From Flavobacterium agrisoli (GTDB lineage Bacteria; Bacteroidota; Bacteroidia; Flavobacteriales; Flavobacteriaceae): a stretch of DNA of 64,000 nt. The stretch covers positions 372,001-436,000 of the forward strand of contig NZ_JAEHFV010000001.1 in assembly GCF_016522065.1 (NCBI RefSeq), read 5' to 3'. The notes beneath the pieces are model-generated. The model saw only the letters and a program-made list of their open reading frames with translations. It ran no database searches and was not told where the DNA came from. Both the position numbers and the translations under genes were made by a program. This document shows, one piece after another, positions 53,527 through 62,477 of the stretch (positions are counted from its first letter, which is position 1; each line of letters starts with the position of its first letter).

Positions 53527-56367
53527 TTGAAACTACTACTAAAATTATTTTTCATTGTATGCTGTTTTGTTAGTTCAACAAAACAATGGGCGCAACATCA
53601 CTCTAAAATGGCGCTTTCATTTGATTTAAATTCCAAATCAATTTATGTAATTCAGGAATTAGTTTATTACAATAATTCTCAGGACACCTTAAAAAACATC
53701 ATTTTAAACGATTGGAACAATGCGTATTCAAGCAAAAATACGCCTTTAGCTGAGCGATTTTCGGACGAATTTTACAGAACCTTTCATCATGCTAATAGCC
53801 AAGATTATGGAGCTACTTTTATCACCAATTTATCCGATCAAAATGGCGAAAAATTAAATTGGTCTCGCCCACTCGAACATCCGGATTTGGTTAATTTAAG
53901 TTTGAATAAGCCTTTAAATCCCGGTGAAAAAGTAGAAATTCATCTTAGTTATAATATCAAAATTCCGAATGATAAATTCACAGGATATGGTTTTTCGGAT
54001 TTGGGCGAAATAAATCTGAAAAATTGGTACTTAACTCCTGCCCGATTTGAAAACCACCAATTTGTTACCTATAGCAATTTGAATTTAGACGATTGTGCCA
54101 ATGCCATTTCGGATTACGAAATCGAAATTAGAGTTCCCGCTCATTACAATATCAAAACCGATTTGGATTTTGTAACTAAACATTCGGAAGCAACTTATTA
54201 TACGGATATTTATGAGGGAAAATCGCGTATGGGTTTTACACTTTTTATTTCTAAAAAAACAAAATTCCAAACTTATAGTGATAGTTCATTAAATATTCTT
54301 TCAAGTATTGAAAATAAAAGAGTTAATGAAATTCAAAAAGCGATATTGATTGACCAAATTATGCAATTTACAAAAGAAAAATTGGGCAATTATCCTTTTA
54401 AAAATATAACCGTTTCGCAAACGGATTATAACCGAAATCCGTTTTATGGACTGAATCAATTGCCTTCTTTTTTACGGCCTTTTACAGATGAATTTGTTTT
54501 TGAAATTACTTTTTTAAAAACGTTTTTAAATAATTATCTCACCACTACTTTACAAATTGACCAACGAAAAGACACTTGGGTTGTAGATGCTTTACAAATT
54601 TATTTGATTATGGAATATATTGATTTATACCATCCGGATCAAAAAATGATGGGCAAACTCTCTAATTTCTTTCTGACAAAAAATTACAAATTGGCGCGTT
54701 TAAAATTCAACGAGCAGTTTAGTTATTATTATATGTTGATGGCTCGCAAAAATTTAGACCAACCTTTAAACGAGTCGAAAGACAACTTAATAAAATTTAA
54801 CGAGCAAATTGCAAGTAAATACCGAGCTGGCTTGAGTTTAGAATACTTAAATGAGTATTTAGGTAAAGAAATTGTAGCCAATAGCATCAGTCAATTTTAT
54901 CAATTGAATTTAAAGCAGCTTACAACAGCAGATGATTTTGAAAACATCCTTAAAAATAATTCTGCAAAAAACATCGATTGGTTTTTTGATACGGTCATCA
55001 ATTCGAGAGAAATCATTGATTATAAATTTACCGATTTACAACGCAATAGTACTAAAGACAGCGTTTCGTTTAAAGTAAAAAGCAAAACTAATACGTATGT
55101 TCCCGTTCCGGTTTATGGCGTAAAAAAGAATGAAATTTTATTTAAGAAATGGATCGAACCGAATGTAACTACCATAGACACTACCTATAATTTTGCACGA
55201 AATGGCGCAAACAAAATAGTTTTAAACTACGAAAACGAAGTTCCTGAATACAATTTAAGAAACAATTGGAAATCGTTACGAGGTTTTAAACTATCCAATA
55301 AACCTGTAAAATTTACTTTTGGTAAAGATTTAGAAGATCCGAATTACAATCAAATTTTGTTCATGCCAACCATTGGCTACAATTATTACGATGGTTTTTC
55401 GCCTGGATTACGTTTTAACAACCGCACTATTTTGAACAAACCTTTTACGTACGATATTAATCCCGCCTACTCTATAAAAGCCCAAACTTTTTCGGGTTCG
55501 GGAAATTTAACATATAACGCAAACTATCGTAACAGCCGTTTATACAATGCTAAATATTGGATTAGCGGTTCTTATTTTCATTATATTGAAGATGCTACGT
55601 ATTTAAAAATAAATCCTTCGGTATTTTTGAGTATTCGAGAAAAAGACTTTAGAGACAATCAAAAACAACACATTTTAATTCGACAAACTATTGTCAATCG
55701 GGAAAAAAGTGCTTTGGTTACGGATAATTCGAACCCTAATTATTCGGTATTTAATGCACGTTATTACCACACCAAAACCGAAATTGCCCAACATTTGAAT
55801 ATTGTTCCCGAAATTCAATTTTCTAAAGATTTTGGAAAATTTGCAACCGAAATAGAATATCGTAAATTATTTCAAAACAAACGCCAACTTAATCTAAGAT
55901 TGTATTTTGGAACGTTTATTTACAACCATACCGATACCGATTATTTTAGTTTTGCGGTAGACCGACCAACCGATTATTTGTTTGATTATGGTTATTATGG
56001 CCGATCGGAAAGCACAGGCTTTTTTAGCCAACAATTTATTATGGCAGAAGGCGGATTCAAATCAAAACTCAATACGCCGTATGCAAATCAATGGATTAGT
56101 TCATTAAATGCCAGTTACGCCATTTGGAATTGGATAGAACTTTATACCGATTTTGGTTTGATGAAAAACCGAAGCGTAAAAACGCAATTTATGTATGACA
56201 ATGGAATTCGTTTGAACTTGGTTCCGGACTATTTTGAATTGTATTTTCCGATTTCTTCCAATTTAGGTTGGGAAATTTCGCAACCACATTATTATGAAAA
56301 AATTCGGTTTGTGGTCACATTTTCTCCTAAAACCTTAACCAATCTTTTTACAAGAAAGTGGTTTTAG
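53527..56367 (+). CDS. M1-like (gluzincin-fold) protein lacking zinc ligands, with C-terminal beta-barrel
   Basis: This 946-residue protein begins with a signal peptide (MKLLLKLFFIVCCF, TTG start at 53527; no better start is upstream). Residues about 25-245 look like the M1 N-terminal beta domain (NPGEKVEIHLSYNIKIPN). Where M1 peptidases have HExxH and, further on, WxxE, this protein has Phe325-Glu-Ile-Thr-Phe329 and Trp351-Val-Val-Asp-Ala355. Both histidines and the second Glu are gone, so peptidase activity is unlikely. Residues about 600-946 are alternating aromatic beta strands (YNYYDGFSPGLRFNN onward) ending in Phe, as in outer-membrane barrels. Its job is unknown; a structural or binding role at the outer membrane fits. 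Confidence 0.8.
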   Translation: MKLLLKLFFIVCCFVSSTKQWAQHHSKMALSFDLNSKSIYVIQELVYYNNSQDTLKNIILNDWNNAYSSKNTPLAERFSDEFYRTFHHANSQDYGATFITNLSDQNGEKLNWSRPLEHPDLVNLSLNKPLNPGEKVEIHLSYNIKIPNDKFTGYGFSDLGEINLKNWYLTPARFENHQFVTYSNLNLDDCANAISDYEIEIRVPAHYNIKTDLDFVTKHSEATYYTDIYEGKSRMGFTLFISKKTKFQTYSDSSLNILSSIENKRVNEIQKAILIDQIMQFTKEKLGNYPFKNITVSQTDYNRNPFYGLNQLPSFLRPFTDEFVFEITFLKTFLNNYLTTTLQIDQRKDTWVVDALQIYLIMEYIDLYHPDQKMMGKLSNFFLTKNYKLARLKFNEQFSYYYMLMARKNLDQPLNESKDNLIKFNEQIASKYRAGLSLEYLNEYLGKEIVANSISQFYQLNLKQLTTADDFENILKNNSAKNIDWFFDTVINSREIIDYKFTDLQRNSTKDSVSFKVKSKTNTYVPVPVYGVKKNEILFKKWIEPNVTTIDTTYNFARNGANKIVLNYENEVPEYNLRNNWKSLRGFKLSNKPVKFTFGKDLEDPNYNQILFMPTIGYNYYDGFSPGLRFNNRTILNKPFTYDINPAYSIKAQTFSGSGNLTYNANYRNSRLYNAKYWISGSYFHYIEDATYLKINPSVFLSIREKDFRDNQKQHILIRQTIVNREKSALVTDNSNPNYSVFNARYYHTKTEIAQHLNIVPEIQFSKDFGKFATEIEYRKLFQNKRQLNLRLYFGTFIYNHTDTDYFSFAVDRPTDYLFDYGYYGRSESTGFFSQQFIMAEGGFKSKLNTPYANQWISSLNASYAIWNWIELYTDFGLMKNRSVKTQFMYDNGIRLNLVPDYFELYFPISSNLGWEISQPHYYEKIRFVVTFSPKTLTNLFTRKWF

Positions 56368-56374
56368 AAAACAC

Positions 56375-56394
56375 AAAAAACAACCGTTTTTTAA
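56375..56394 (+). terminator. Weak AT-rich terminator after the M1-like gene
   Basis: Stem AAAAAAC / GTTTTTT with a 4-nt loop and two more T residues. Confidence 0.5.
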
Positions 56395-56519
56395 TTAAAA
56401 TTCAAAAAAAACCAAATAAACTGCATTTTACACTTGTAAAACTCAATAAATTGCAAAAAACATAAAAATTATTCAATTATATTTAATCTAATAAATTTAA
56501 AAAATCGATAGTTTTTAAT

Positions 56520-56527
56520 TAAATTTG
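56520..56527 (+). promoter_or_regulatory. -7 promoter box of the fused E1 dehydrogenase gene
   Basis: TAAATTTG matches TAnnTTTG exactly, 27 bp before the ATG at 56555. It covers the alternative TTG start at 56525. Confidence 0.55.
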
Positions 56528-56554
56528 CATTTTAAAAGAGATTCCCTTTTTATT

Positions 56555-58963
56555 ATGATAAAAGAACATACCAACAATACCTTAACATTTGAAGATTTCA
56601 AAACCGAAGTAATGAAAGACTATACCTTGGCTATAACTAGTCGAGAGTGTAGTTTGTTAGGACGTAAAGAGGTTTTAACAGGAAAAGCTAAGTTTGGTAT
56701 TTTTGGTGATGGTAAAGAAGTCCCACAATTGGCAATGGCCAAAGCTTTTAAAGATGGTGATTTTCGTTCGGGTTATTACCGTGATCAAACTTTTATGATG
56801 GCCATTGGGGAGTTAACTCCTTTGCAATTCTTTGCTGGATTGTATGGCAATACCAATTTGGAAGAAGAACCAATGTCGGGAGGAAGACAAATGGGCGGAC
56901 ATTTTGTAACCCATAGTTTAAACGAAGACGGCTCTTGGAAAAACTTAGCCAATCAAAAAAATTCGAGCGCCGATATTTCTCCGACTGCAGCTCAAATGCC
57001 TCGATTATTAGGTTTAGCACAGGCTTCTAAAATTTATAGAAATGTTCCTGGAGTAAAAAATCATACTAATTTTTCAAATAATGGAAATGAAGTAGCTTGG
57101 GGAACTATAGGAAACGCAAGCACTTCTGAAGGTGTTTTTTTCGAAGCTATTAATGCTGCTGGTGTTTTACAAATACCAATGGTTACGAGTGTTTGGGATG
57201 ATGAATACGGAATTTCGGTTCATGCAAAACAACAAACCACCAAAGAAAATATATCAGAAATTTTAAAAGGTTTTCAAAAAGATTCTGATACAAATGGTAT
57301 CGAAATTTTTGTTACCAAAGGATGGGATTATGCCGAATTAATTTCTGTTTATGCAAAAGCAGGCCAAATTGCCCGAGAAAATCACGTTCCGGTTTTAATT
57401 CACGTGACCGAACTTACCCAACCACAAGGTCATTCTACTTCGGGGTCTCACGAGCGATATAAATCATCGGAAAGATTGGCTTGGGAAAAAGAATTTGACT
57501 GTATCCGACAAATGCGCTTGTGGATGATTGCGATTAATATTGCTTCGCCAGAGGAATTGGAAGAAATTGAATCTCGTATTAAAAACGAAGTTATCGAAGC
57601 TAAAAAACAAGCTTGGAATAATTTTATTAATCCGATAATCGAGGATCAAAAAGAATTGGTGGGTATTCTTAATCGCATTGCCGAAAAAAGCATCAAAAAA
57701 GAAGAAATTTTAGATTACACAAAAAAACTTGCTGCCATAAAAGCACCTTTAAAAAAGGAAATGTTGGTGACAGCCAGAAAAGTGCATCGTATATTAGTTA
57801 ACGAAAGTAATAAAAGAGAACTTTCTACCTGGATTTCCAATTACATCAAAATAACGCAACGTAATTTTAGCAGTTATTTGTATTCGGAATCGCAATGGAA
57901 AGTAACAAATGTAGCCAAAGTGGCTCCCGAATATGATCCGGAAGGAAATAAAGTAGACGGACGAATTATTATTCGTGATAATTTTGATGCTTTATTATCC
58001 AAACATCCCGAATTGTTAATTTTTGGGGAAGATGCCGGTAATATTGGCGATGTAAATCAAGGATTGGAAGGAATGCAAGAAAAGTACGGTTCGCTTCGCG
58101 TGGCTGATACGGGTATCCGAGAAACTTCTATTATCGGTCAAGGAATCGGAATGGCTTTACGTGGTTTACGACCAATTGCCGAGATTCAATACATTGATTA
58201 CATGTTATATGCCATTCAAATTTTAAGTGATGATTTGGCTTCGTTACAGTACCGTACCGTAGGGAAACAAAAAGCACCATTAATTATCAGAACGCGAGGT
58301 CATCGATTGGAAGGAATTTGGCATTCCGGTTCTCCTATGGGTATGATTATCAATGCTATTAGAGGAATTAACGTACTTGTGCCTAGAAATATGACTCAGG
58401 CCGCAGGGTTTTATAATGCTCTTTTAGAAACGGACGAACCTGCCTTAGTGGTAGAATGTTTAAATGGTTACCGCTTAAAAGAGGAAGCACCTGTTAATTA
58501 TGGTGAATTTAAAACGCCAATTGGAGTTGTAGAAACATTAAAAGAAGGAAATGATATTACATTGGTTTCTTATGGATCCACGTTACGCTTGGTAGAGCAA
58601 GCAGCTCATGAACTTTTAGCTGTGGGAATTGATTGCGAAGTAATTGATGTTCAGTCTTTAATACCATTTGATATTCACCACGATATTGTCAAAAGTGTAG
58701 CCAAAACGAACCGTTTGTTAATTATTGACGAAGACGTTCCGGGTGGAGCTTCGGCTTATATTTTAAAACAAATTATTGAAGACCAAAATGCGTATCAATA
58801 TTTGGATAGCAAACCACAAACATTGACTGCTAAAGATCACAGACCTGCTTTTGGAACAGATGGTGATTATTTTTCTAAACCTTCTTCAGAAGATATTTAT
58901 GAAGCCGTTTACGCTATTATGCACGAAGTTAATCCTGCTAAATTTCCAAGCATTTATTATTAA
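56555..58963 (+). CDS. Fused alpha/beta thiamine-dependent 2-oxoacid dehydrogenase E1 (2-oxoisovalerate type)
   Basis: This 802-residue protein joins both E1 subunits. The alpha half (about 1-400) carries SGGRQMGGHF and the thiamine-binding IGNASTSEGVFFEAINAAG...N pattern; the beta half (about 475-800) has IFGEDAGNIGDVNQG with the cofactor-activating Glu region, then RTRGHRLEGIWHSGSP and DVQSLIPFD. E1 decarboxylates branched-chain 2-oxoacids and passes the acyl group to an E2 lipoyl protein, giving precursors for the iso-branched fatty acids typical of this phylum. E2 and E3 genes are not here. The start at 56555 is preferred because a -7 box overlaps the earlier TTG at 56525. Confidence 0.93.
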   Translation: MIKEHTNNTLTFEDFKTEVMKDYTLAITSRECSLLGRKEVLTGKAKFGIFGDGKEVPQLAMAKAFKDGDFRSGYYRDQTFMMAIGELTPLQFFAGLYGNTNLEEEPMSGGRQMGGHFVTHSLNEDGSWKNLANQKNSSADISPTAAQMPRLLGLAQASKIYRNVPGVKNHTNFSNNGNEVAWGTIGNASTSEGVFFEAINAAGVLQIPMVTSVWDDEYGISVHAKQQTTKENISEILKGFQKDSDTNGIEIFVTKGWDYAELISVYAKAGQIARENHVPVLIHVTELTQPQGHSTSGSHERYKSSERLAWEKEFDCIRQMRLWMIAINIASPEELEEIESRIKNEVIEAKKQAWNNFINPIIEDQKELVGILNRIAEKSIKKEEILDYTKKLAAIKAPLKKEMLVTARKVHRILVNESNKRELSTWISNYIKITQRNFSSYLYSESQWKVTNVAKVAPEYDPEGNKVDGRIIIRDNFDALLSKHPELLIFGEDAGNIGDVNQGLEGMQEKYGSLRVADTGIRETSIIGQGIGMALRGLRPIAEIQYIDYMLYAIQILSDDLASLQYRTVGKQKAPLIIRTRGHRLEGIWHSGSPMGMIINAIRGINVLVPRNMTQAAGFYNALLETDEPALVVECLNGYRLKEEAPVNYGEFKTPIGVVETLKEGNDITLVSYGSTLRLVEQAAHELLAVGIDCEVIDVQSLIPFDIHHDIVKSVAKTNRLLIIDEDVPGGASAYILKQIIEDQNAYQYLDSKPQTLTAKDHRPAFGTDGDYFSKPSSEDIYEAVYAIMHEVNPAKFPSIYY

Positions 58964-58983
58964 TTTAATTGTAAATCAAACAT

Positions 58984-59024
58984 AAAAAAACGAATACTTA
59001 TCATTACAAGTATTCGTTTTTTTT
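58984..59024. terminator. Bidirectional terminator
   Basis: Perfect stem CGAATACTT / AAGTATTCG with an 8-nt loop, flanked by A6 and T8 runs, between the convergent E1 and M48 genes. Confidence 0.9.
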
Positions 59025-59036
59025 ATGGGTTACTTT

Positions 59037-59855
59037 TTATTTAAAAGTTACTCCAAATTTAGCGGCTTCTGCTTTAGCTTGCGGAATTAATTTTTTAAGA
59101 TTCGCAATACGGGTAGCATCAGACGGGTGTGTACTCATGAATTCTGGTGGTGCAGCACCTGAATTGCTCGAGGACATACGTTCCCAAAAAGCAATCGATT
59201 CATCTGGATTATAACCGGCAATAGCCATCAATGTTAATCCAATTTTATCTGCTTCGCTTTCGTTACTTCTGCTAAATGGCATCATGACGCCGTATTGACT
59301 TCCAAGACCATAAGCTTGTGCATAAATAGCTTTTGTTTGTTCCGATTTTCCACTAGTAGCAGCATCAAGTACCGATCCTCCAATTTGTTGTAATTGGGCA
59401 GCACTCATACGTTGTTGACCGTGATTCGCTAAAGCATGAGCAACTTCGTGTCCCATAACAGTAGCCATACCTGCATCATCTTTACAAACCGGAATAATTC
59501 CAGTATAAAATGCAATTTTTCCTCCGGGCATACACCATGCATTTACTTCTTTACTTTCAATAAGTTTATATTCCCATTGGTAGCCATTCAAATAATCTTT
59601 ATGACCGTTTGCATTTAGCCATTTTTCGGCAGCTGCTTTAATTTTCATGCCGACAGTTTCAACTCTCTTTGCATCAGCAGTTCCTGTTACCACTTTATTT
59701 TCAGCCAAAAATTTATCGTATTCCTGAAATGAAGACGGAAAAATTTCACTGTCAGGAACTAAGGCCAAAGTACTTTTTCCAGAAAATGGATTTGTAGCGC
59801 AAGAAACGACCACAAACCCTACTCCTATTGTTAAAATTTTTAATGTATTATTCAT
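59037..59855 (-). CDS. M48 family metallopeptidase, predicted lipoprotein
   Basis: This 272-residue protein starts MNNTLKILTIG with lipobox VVVSC (Cys19), so it is anchored in an envelope membrane. The zinc motif is HEVAH (His136, Glu137, His140) in VMGHEVAHALANHGQQR, and the third ligand Glu is in SRSNESEADKIG. This matches the periplasmic M48C group (LoiP/YcaL/BepA-like) involved in outer-membrane protein quality control. I start at 59855; a longer frame begins at 59879, but the TAAATTTG promoter box lies at that very point. Confidence 0.92.
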   Translation of the reverse strand: MNNTLKILTIGVGFVVVSCATNPFSGKSTLALVPDSEIFPSSFQEYDKFLAENKVVTGTADAKRVETVGMKIKAAAEKWLNANGHKDYLNGYQWEYKLIESKEVNAWCMPGGKIAFYTGIIPVCKDDAGMATVMGHEVAHALANHGQQRMSAAQLQQIGGSVLDAATSGKSEQTKAIYAQAYGLGSQYGVMMPFSRSNESEADKIGLTLMAIAGYNPDESIAFWERMSSSNSGAAPPEFMSTHPSDATRIANLKKLIPQAKAEAAKFGVTFK

Positions 59856-59876
59856 AATTATTAGATTTTTTATACT

Positions 59877-59884
59877 CAAATTTA
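59877..59884 (-). promoter_or_regulatory. -7 promoter box of the M48 peptidase gene
   Basis: TAAATTTG on the minus strand matches TAnnTTTG exactly, 21 bp before the chosen ATG, between the GH31 stop and the M48 start. It gives the M48 gene its own promoter. Confidence 0.55.
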
Positions 59885-59888
59885 ATAA

Positions 59889-62282
59889 TTATTCTCCTAT
59901 TATGCGTAATGAATTAAACTCTTTAGGAATAATTAATACATTTTCGAAAGTAGAAACATCAAAAACAGTAGGCGCATTATCAATCTCAATTCCCGTAACT
60001 TTAAATGGTAAACCAATCAAATTAATGCGGTATTTGGTGTAAGGTGTTTCAAATTTTCCTTCCTTATGAAGCTGAATAATAAGATCTTTAGGTCGGCCGG
60101 TAGTTTGAAAAGACAAATAACTAAACCTTCCTTTTCGGTGGTCGTAACCGTCGTGTGCATCTTCATAAACTTGCGATTTTTCCTTTCCTTCAAAATAATA
60201 AATATCTAAAGTTAATTCGTCAAATTCAATTTCGCCCACATACTGTTGTATGGGATATTTCGGAATTATAGCACCCGCTTTTACAAAAACAGGAATTTCA
60301 TCATATTTTGTATCCACCCAAACTTCTTTACCACCAGCTATATATTCATTTGTCCAGTAATTGTACCAATTTCCTCTCGGAACATACATCCTTCTTCCTA
60401 CAGCATTAGGCTCCAAAATCGGGCAAACCAAAATCTGATTTCCAAAAATAAATTCATCATTTCGGTAATGTGTCTGAATATCATCTTGATCAAAATATAC
60501 TAATGGCTTCAGCATCGGTACTCCGTCTTCGATGTATTGCCAAAACATGGTGTATAAATACGGTAATAATTGGTATCGTAAATTGATGAATTTTCGCGTA
60601 ATATCGATTACTTCTTCGTCAAAAGCCCATGGTTCTTGATTACCATGATCACCAGAAGAATGGGTTCGGCAAAAAGGGTGAAAAACACCTAACTGAATCC
60701 AGCGTGTGTATAATTCGCCCGTAGGTTGTTCGGCAAATCCGCCAATATCAGAACCTGTAAAGCTCATGCCCGAAATACACATACGTTGCACCTGAATGTT
60801 GGCAATCCATAAATGTTCCCATGTTGCCACGTTATCACCTGTCCAAGAAGACGTATATCGTTGTGTGCCCGAATAAGCAGAACGCGTTATAACAAAAGGT
60901 CGTTTTGGATACGAAAATTTCTTAACACCATGATAAGTGGCTCTTGCCATTTGCATTCCGTAAATATTATGCGCTTTTCTGTGGCTACAAAAATTTCCAT
61001 CGTAGCTATGTCTAACATCCATCGGAAAAGTTTTATTCGGAACTTCCATTACGGCAGGTTCATTCATATCGTTCCATACTCCTTTTACGCCAATTTCCGA
61101 AATCAATTCCTTAAACAACCCAGCCCACCATTGGCGTACTTCGGGATTGGTATAATCGGGAAAATTACATTCGCCAGGCCAAACTTTTCCTTTCATATAA
61201 GGACCATCGGCTCTTTTGCAGAAATAATCTTTTTCTAAAGCTTCATTATAAACCCAATAATTTGGGTCGATTTTAATTCCGGGGTCAATTATTACCACGG
61301 TTTTAAAACCTTCCTCAGTTAATTCGGCCACCATTCGTTTTGGGTCAGGGAAATAATCTTTATTCCACGTAAAACAGCGAAAACCGTCCATGTAATCAAT
61401 ATCCAAATAAATAGCATCACACGGAATTTTAAGTTCTCTAAATTTGGAAGTGATTTCTTTTACTTTACTTTCGGGATAATAACTCCATTTACATTGATGG
61501 TAACCCAACGCCCAAAGTGGCGGCAATTCGGGTTTTCCGGTCAAATCGGTATAAGTGGTAATAACTTCTTTTACTTCTGGTCCATAAATGAAATAATAAT
61601 TCATTTCACCACCTTCAGCCCAAAAACTAGTGATATTGCGGCGTTCTTGACAAAAATCAAAAAAAGAACGAAAGGTATTATCAAAGAAAATTCCGTACGC
61701 TTGTTTGTTGTGCAAACCGATATAAAAAGGAACCGATTTATACAATGGTTCTTGGTCTTTTTGGTAAGCATATTGATCCGTAGCAAAATTTTCTAAACGT
61801 TTGCCTTTTAGATTCATTTGAGTTGCTTTATCACCTAAACCATAATAACATTCACCTTCTTGTGCGTGTTTGGTTGTCTTTACGATATTACCTCCAAACT
61901 CATAATTTTCCTCCCAATGAAACCCCAATTCATCTTGCAAAATGATAGTGTCATTCAAGTCATAAATGGTAATACGCAAATCCGATTTTTTAATATGACA
62001 TTTGATTTTGCTGGTTAAAATTTCGTAGTATTCCGTTTCTTCCTTTACCGCTAAATGATTGTAACCGTGCGAATGACTTTTATCAATTGCATAAGAAAAA
62101 TCTTTGCTAAAATAGCCTTTGGTAGTAAATCGAAAACGAAGCAAGCTATCGCGTAAAATAGTTACTCTTAAAATTACCTTGTTATCTGTATAAAAATTAA
62201 CCGAATCTACTTCATATTCAAAAGAGACAATTTTTGAGGGGTACAAATCGCCTTTATATTCTAATTCTGTATTTGTGATCAT
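59889..62282 (-). CDS. Glycoside hydrolase family 31 alpha-glucosidase
   Basis: This 797-residue protein has no signal peptide and should be cytoplasmic. The GH31 barrel shows GYHQCKWSYYPE, the nucleophile Asp in GVWNDMNEPAV, the acid/base Asp in SSWTGDNVATWEHL, and FTGSDIGGF. The N-terminal galactose-mutarotase-like domain (YGLGDKATQMNLKG) and C-terminal beta domains are complete. It removes alpha-glucose from the ends of oligosaccharides such as maltodextrins. The branching-enzyme gene lies 195 bp upstream on the same strand, pointing to glycogen or alpha-glucan turnover. Confidence 0.94.
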   Translation of the reverse strand: MITNTELEYKGDLYPSKIVSFEYEVDSVNFYTDNKVILRVTILRDSLLRFRFTTKGYFSKDFSYAIDKSHSHGYNHLAVKEETEYYEILTSKIKCHIKKSDLRITIYDLNDTIILQDELGFHWEENYEFGGNIVKTTKHAQEGECYYGLGDKATQMNLKGKRLENFATDQYAYQKDQEPLYKSVPFYIGLHNKQAYGIFFDNTFRSFFDFCQERRNITSFWAEGGEMNYYFIYGPEVKEVITTYTDLTGKPELPPLWALGYHQCKWSYYPESKVKEITSKFRELKIPCDAIYLDIDYMDGFRCFTWNKDYFPDPKRMVAELTEEGFKTVVIIDPGIKIDPNYWVYNEALEKDYFCKRADGPYMKGKVWPGECNFPDYTNPEVRQWWAGLFKELISEIGVKGVWNDMNEPAVMEVPNKTFPMDVRHSYDGNFCSHRKAHNIYGMQMARATYHGVKKFSYPKRPFVITRSAYSGTQRYTSSWTGDNVATWEHLWIANIQVQRMCISGMSFTGSDIGGFAEQPTGELYTRWIQLGVFHPFCRTHSSGDHGNQEPWAFDEEVIDITRKFINLRYQLLPYLYTMFWQYIEDGVPMLKPLVYFDQDDIQTHYRNDEFIFGNQILVCPILEPNAVGRRMYVPRGNWYNYWTNEYIAGGKEVWVDTKYDEIPVFVKAGAIIPKYPIQQYVGEIEFDELTLDIYYFEGKEKSQVYEDAHDGYDHRKGRFSYLSFQTTGRPKDLIIQLHKEGKFETPYTKYRINLIGLPFKVTGIEIDNAPTVFDVSTFENVLIIPKEFNSLRIIGE

Positions 62283-62477
62283 AGTAACTGATTTTAAATT
62301 ATAAGAGCATTATCTCACTCAAACTTACAAAAAAGCAAGTTAAATTCTTAAAAAACGAACAAAAAACAACGAAAACGTTATAAATACTAAAAAACAATTA
62401 ATTTTCAATTTTTTCTATTGATTACACAAATCAGGCTCGAAAAAATAAGAATAAGTTAGTTTTGATATTTTTTTCAT

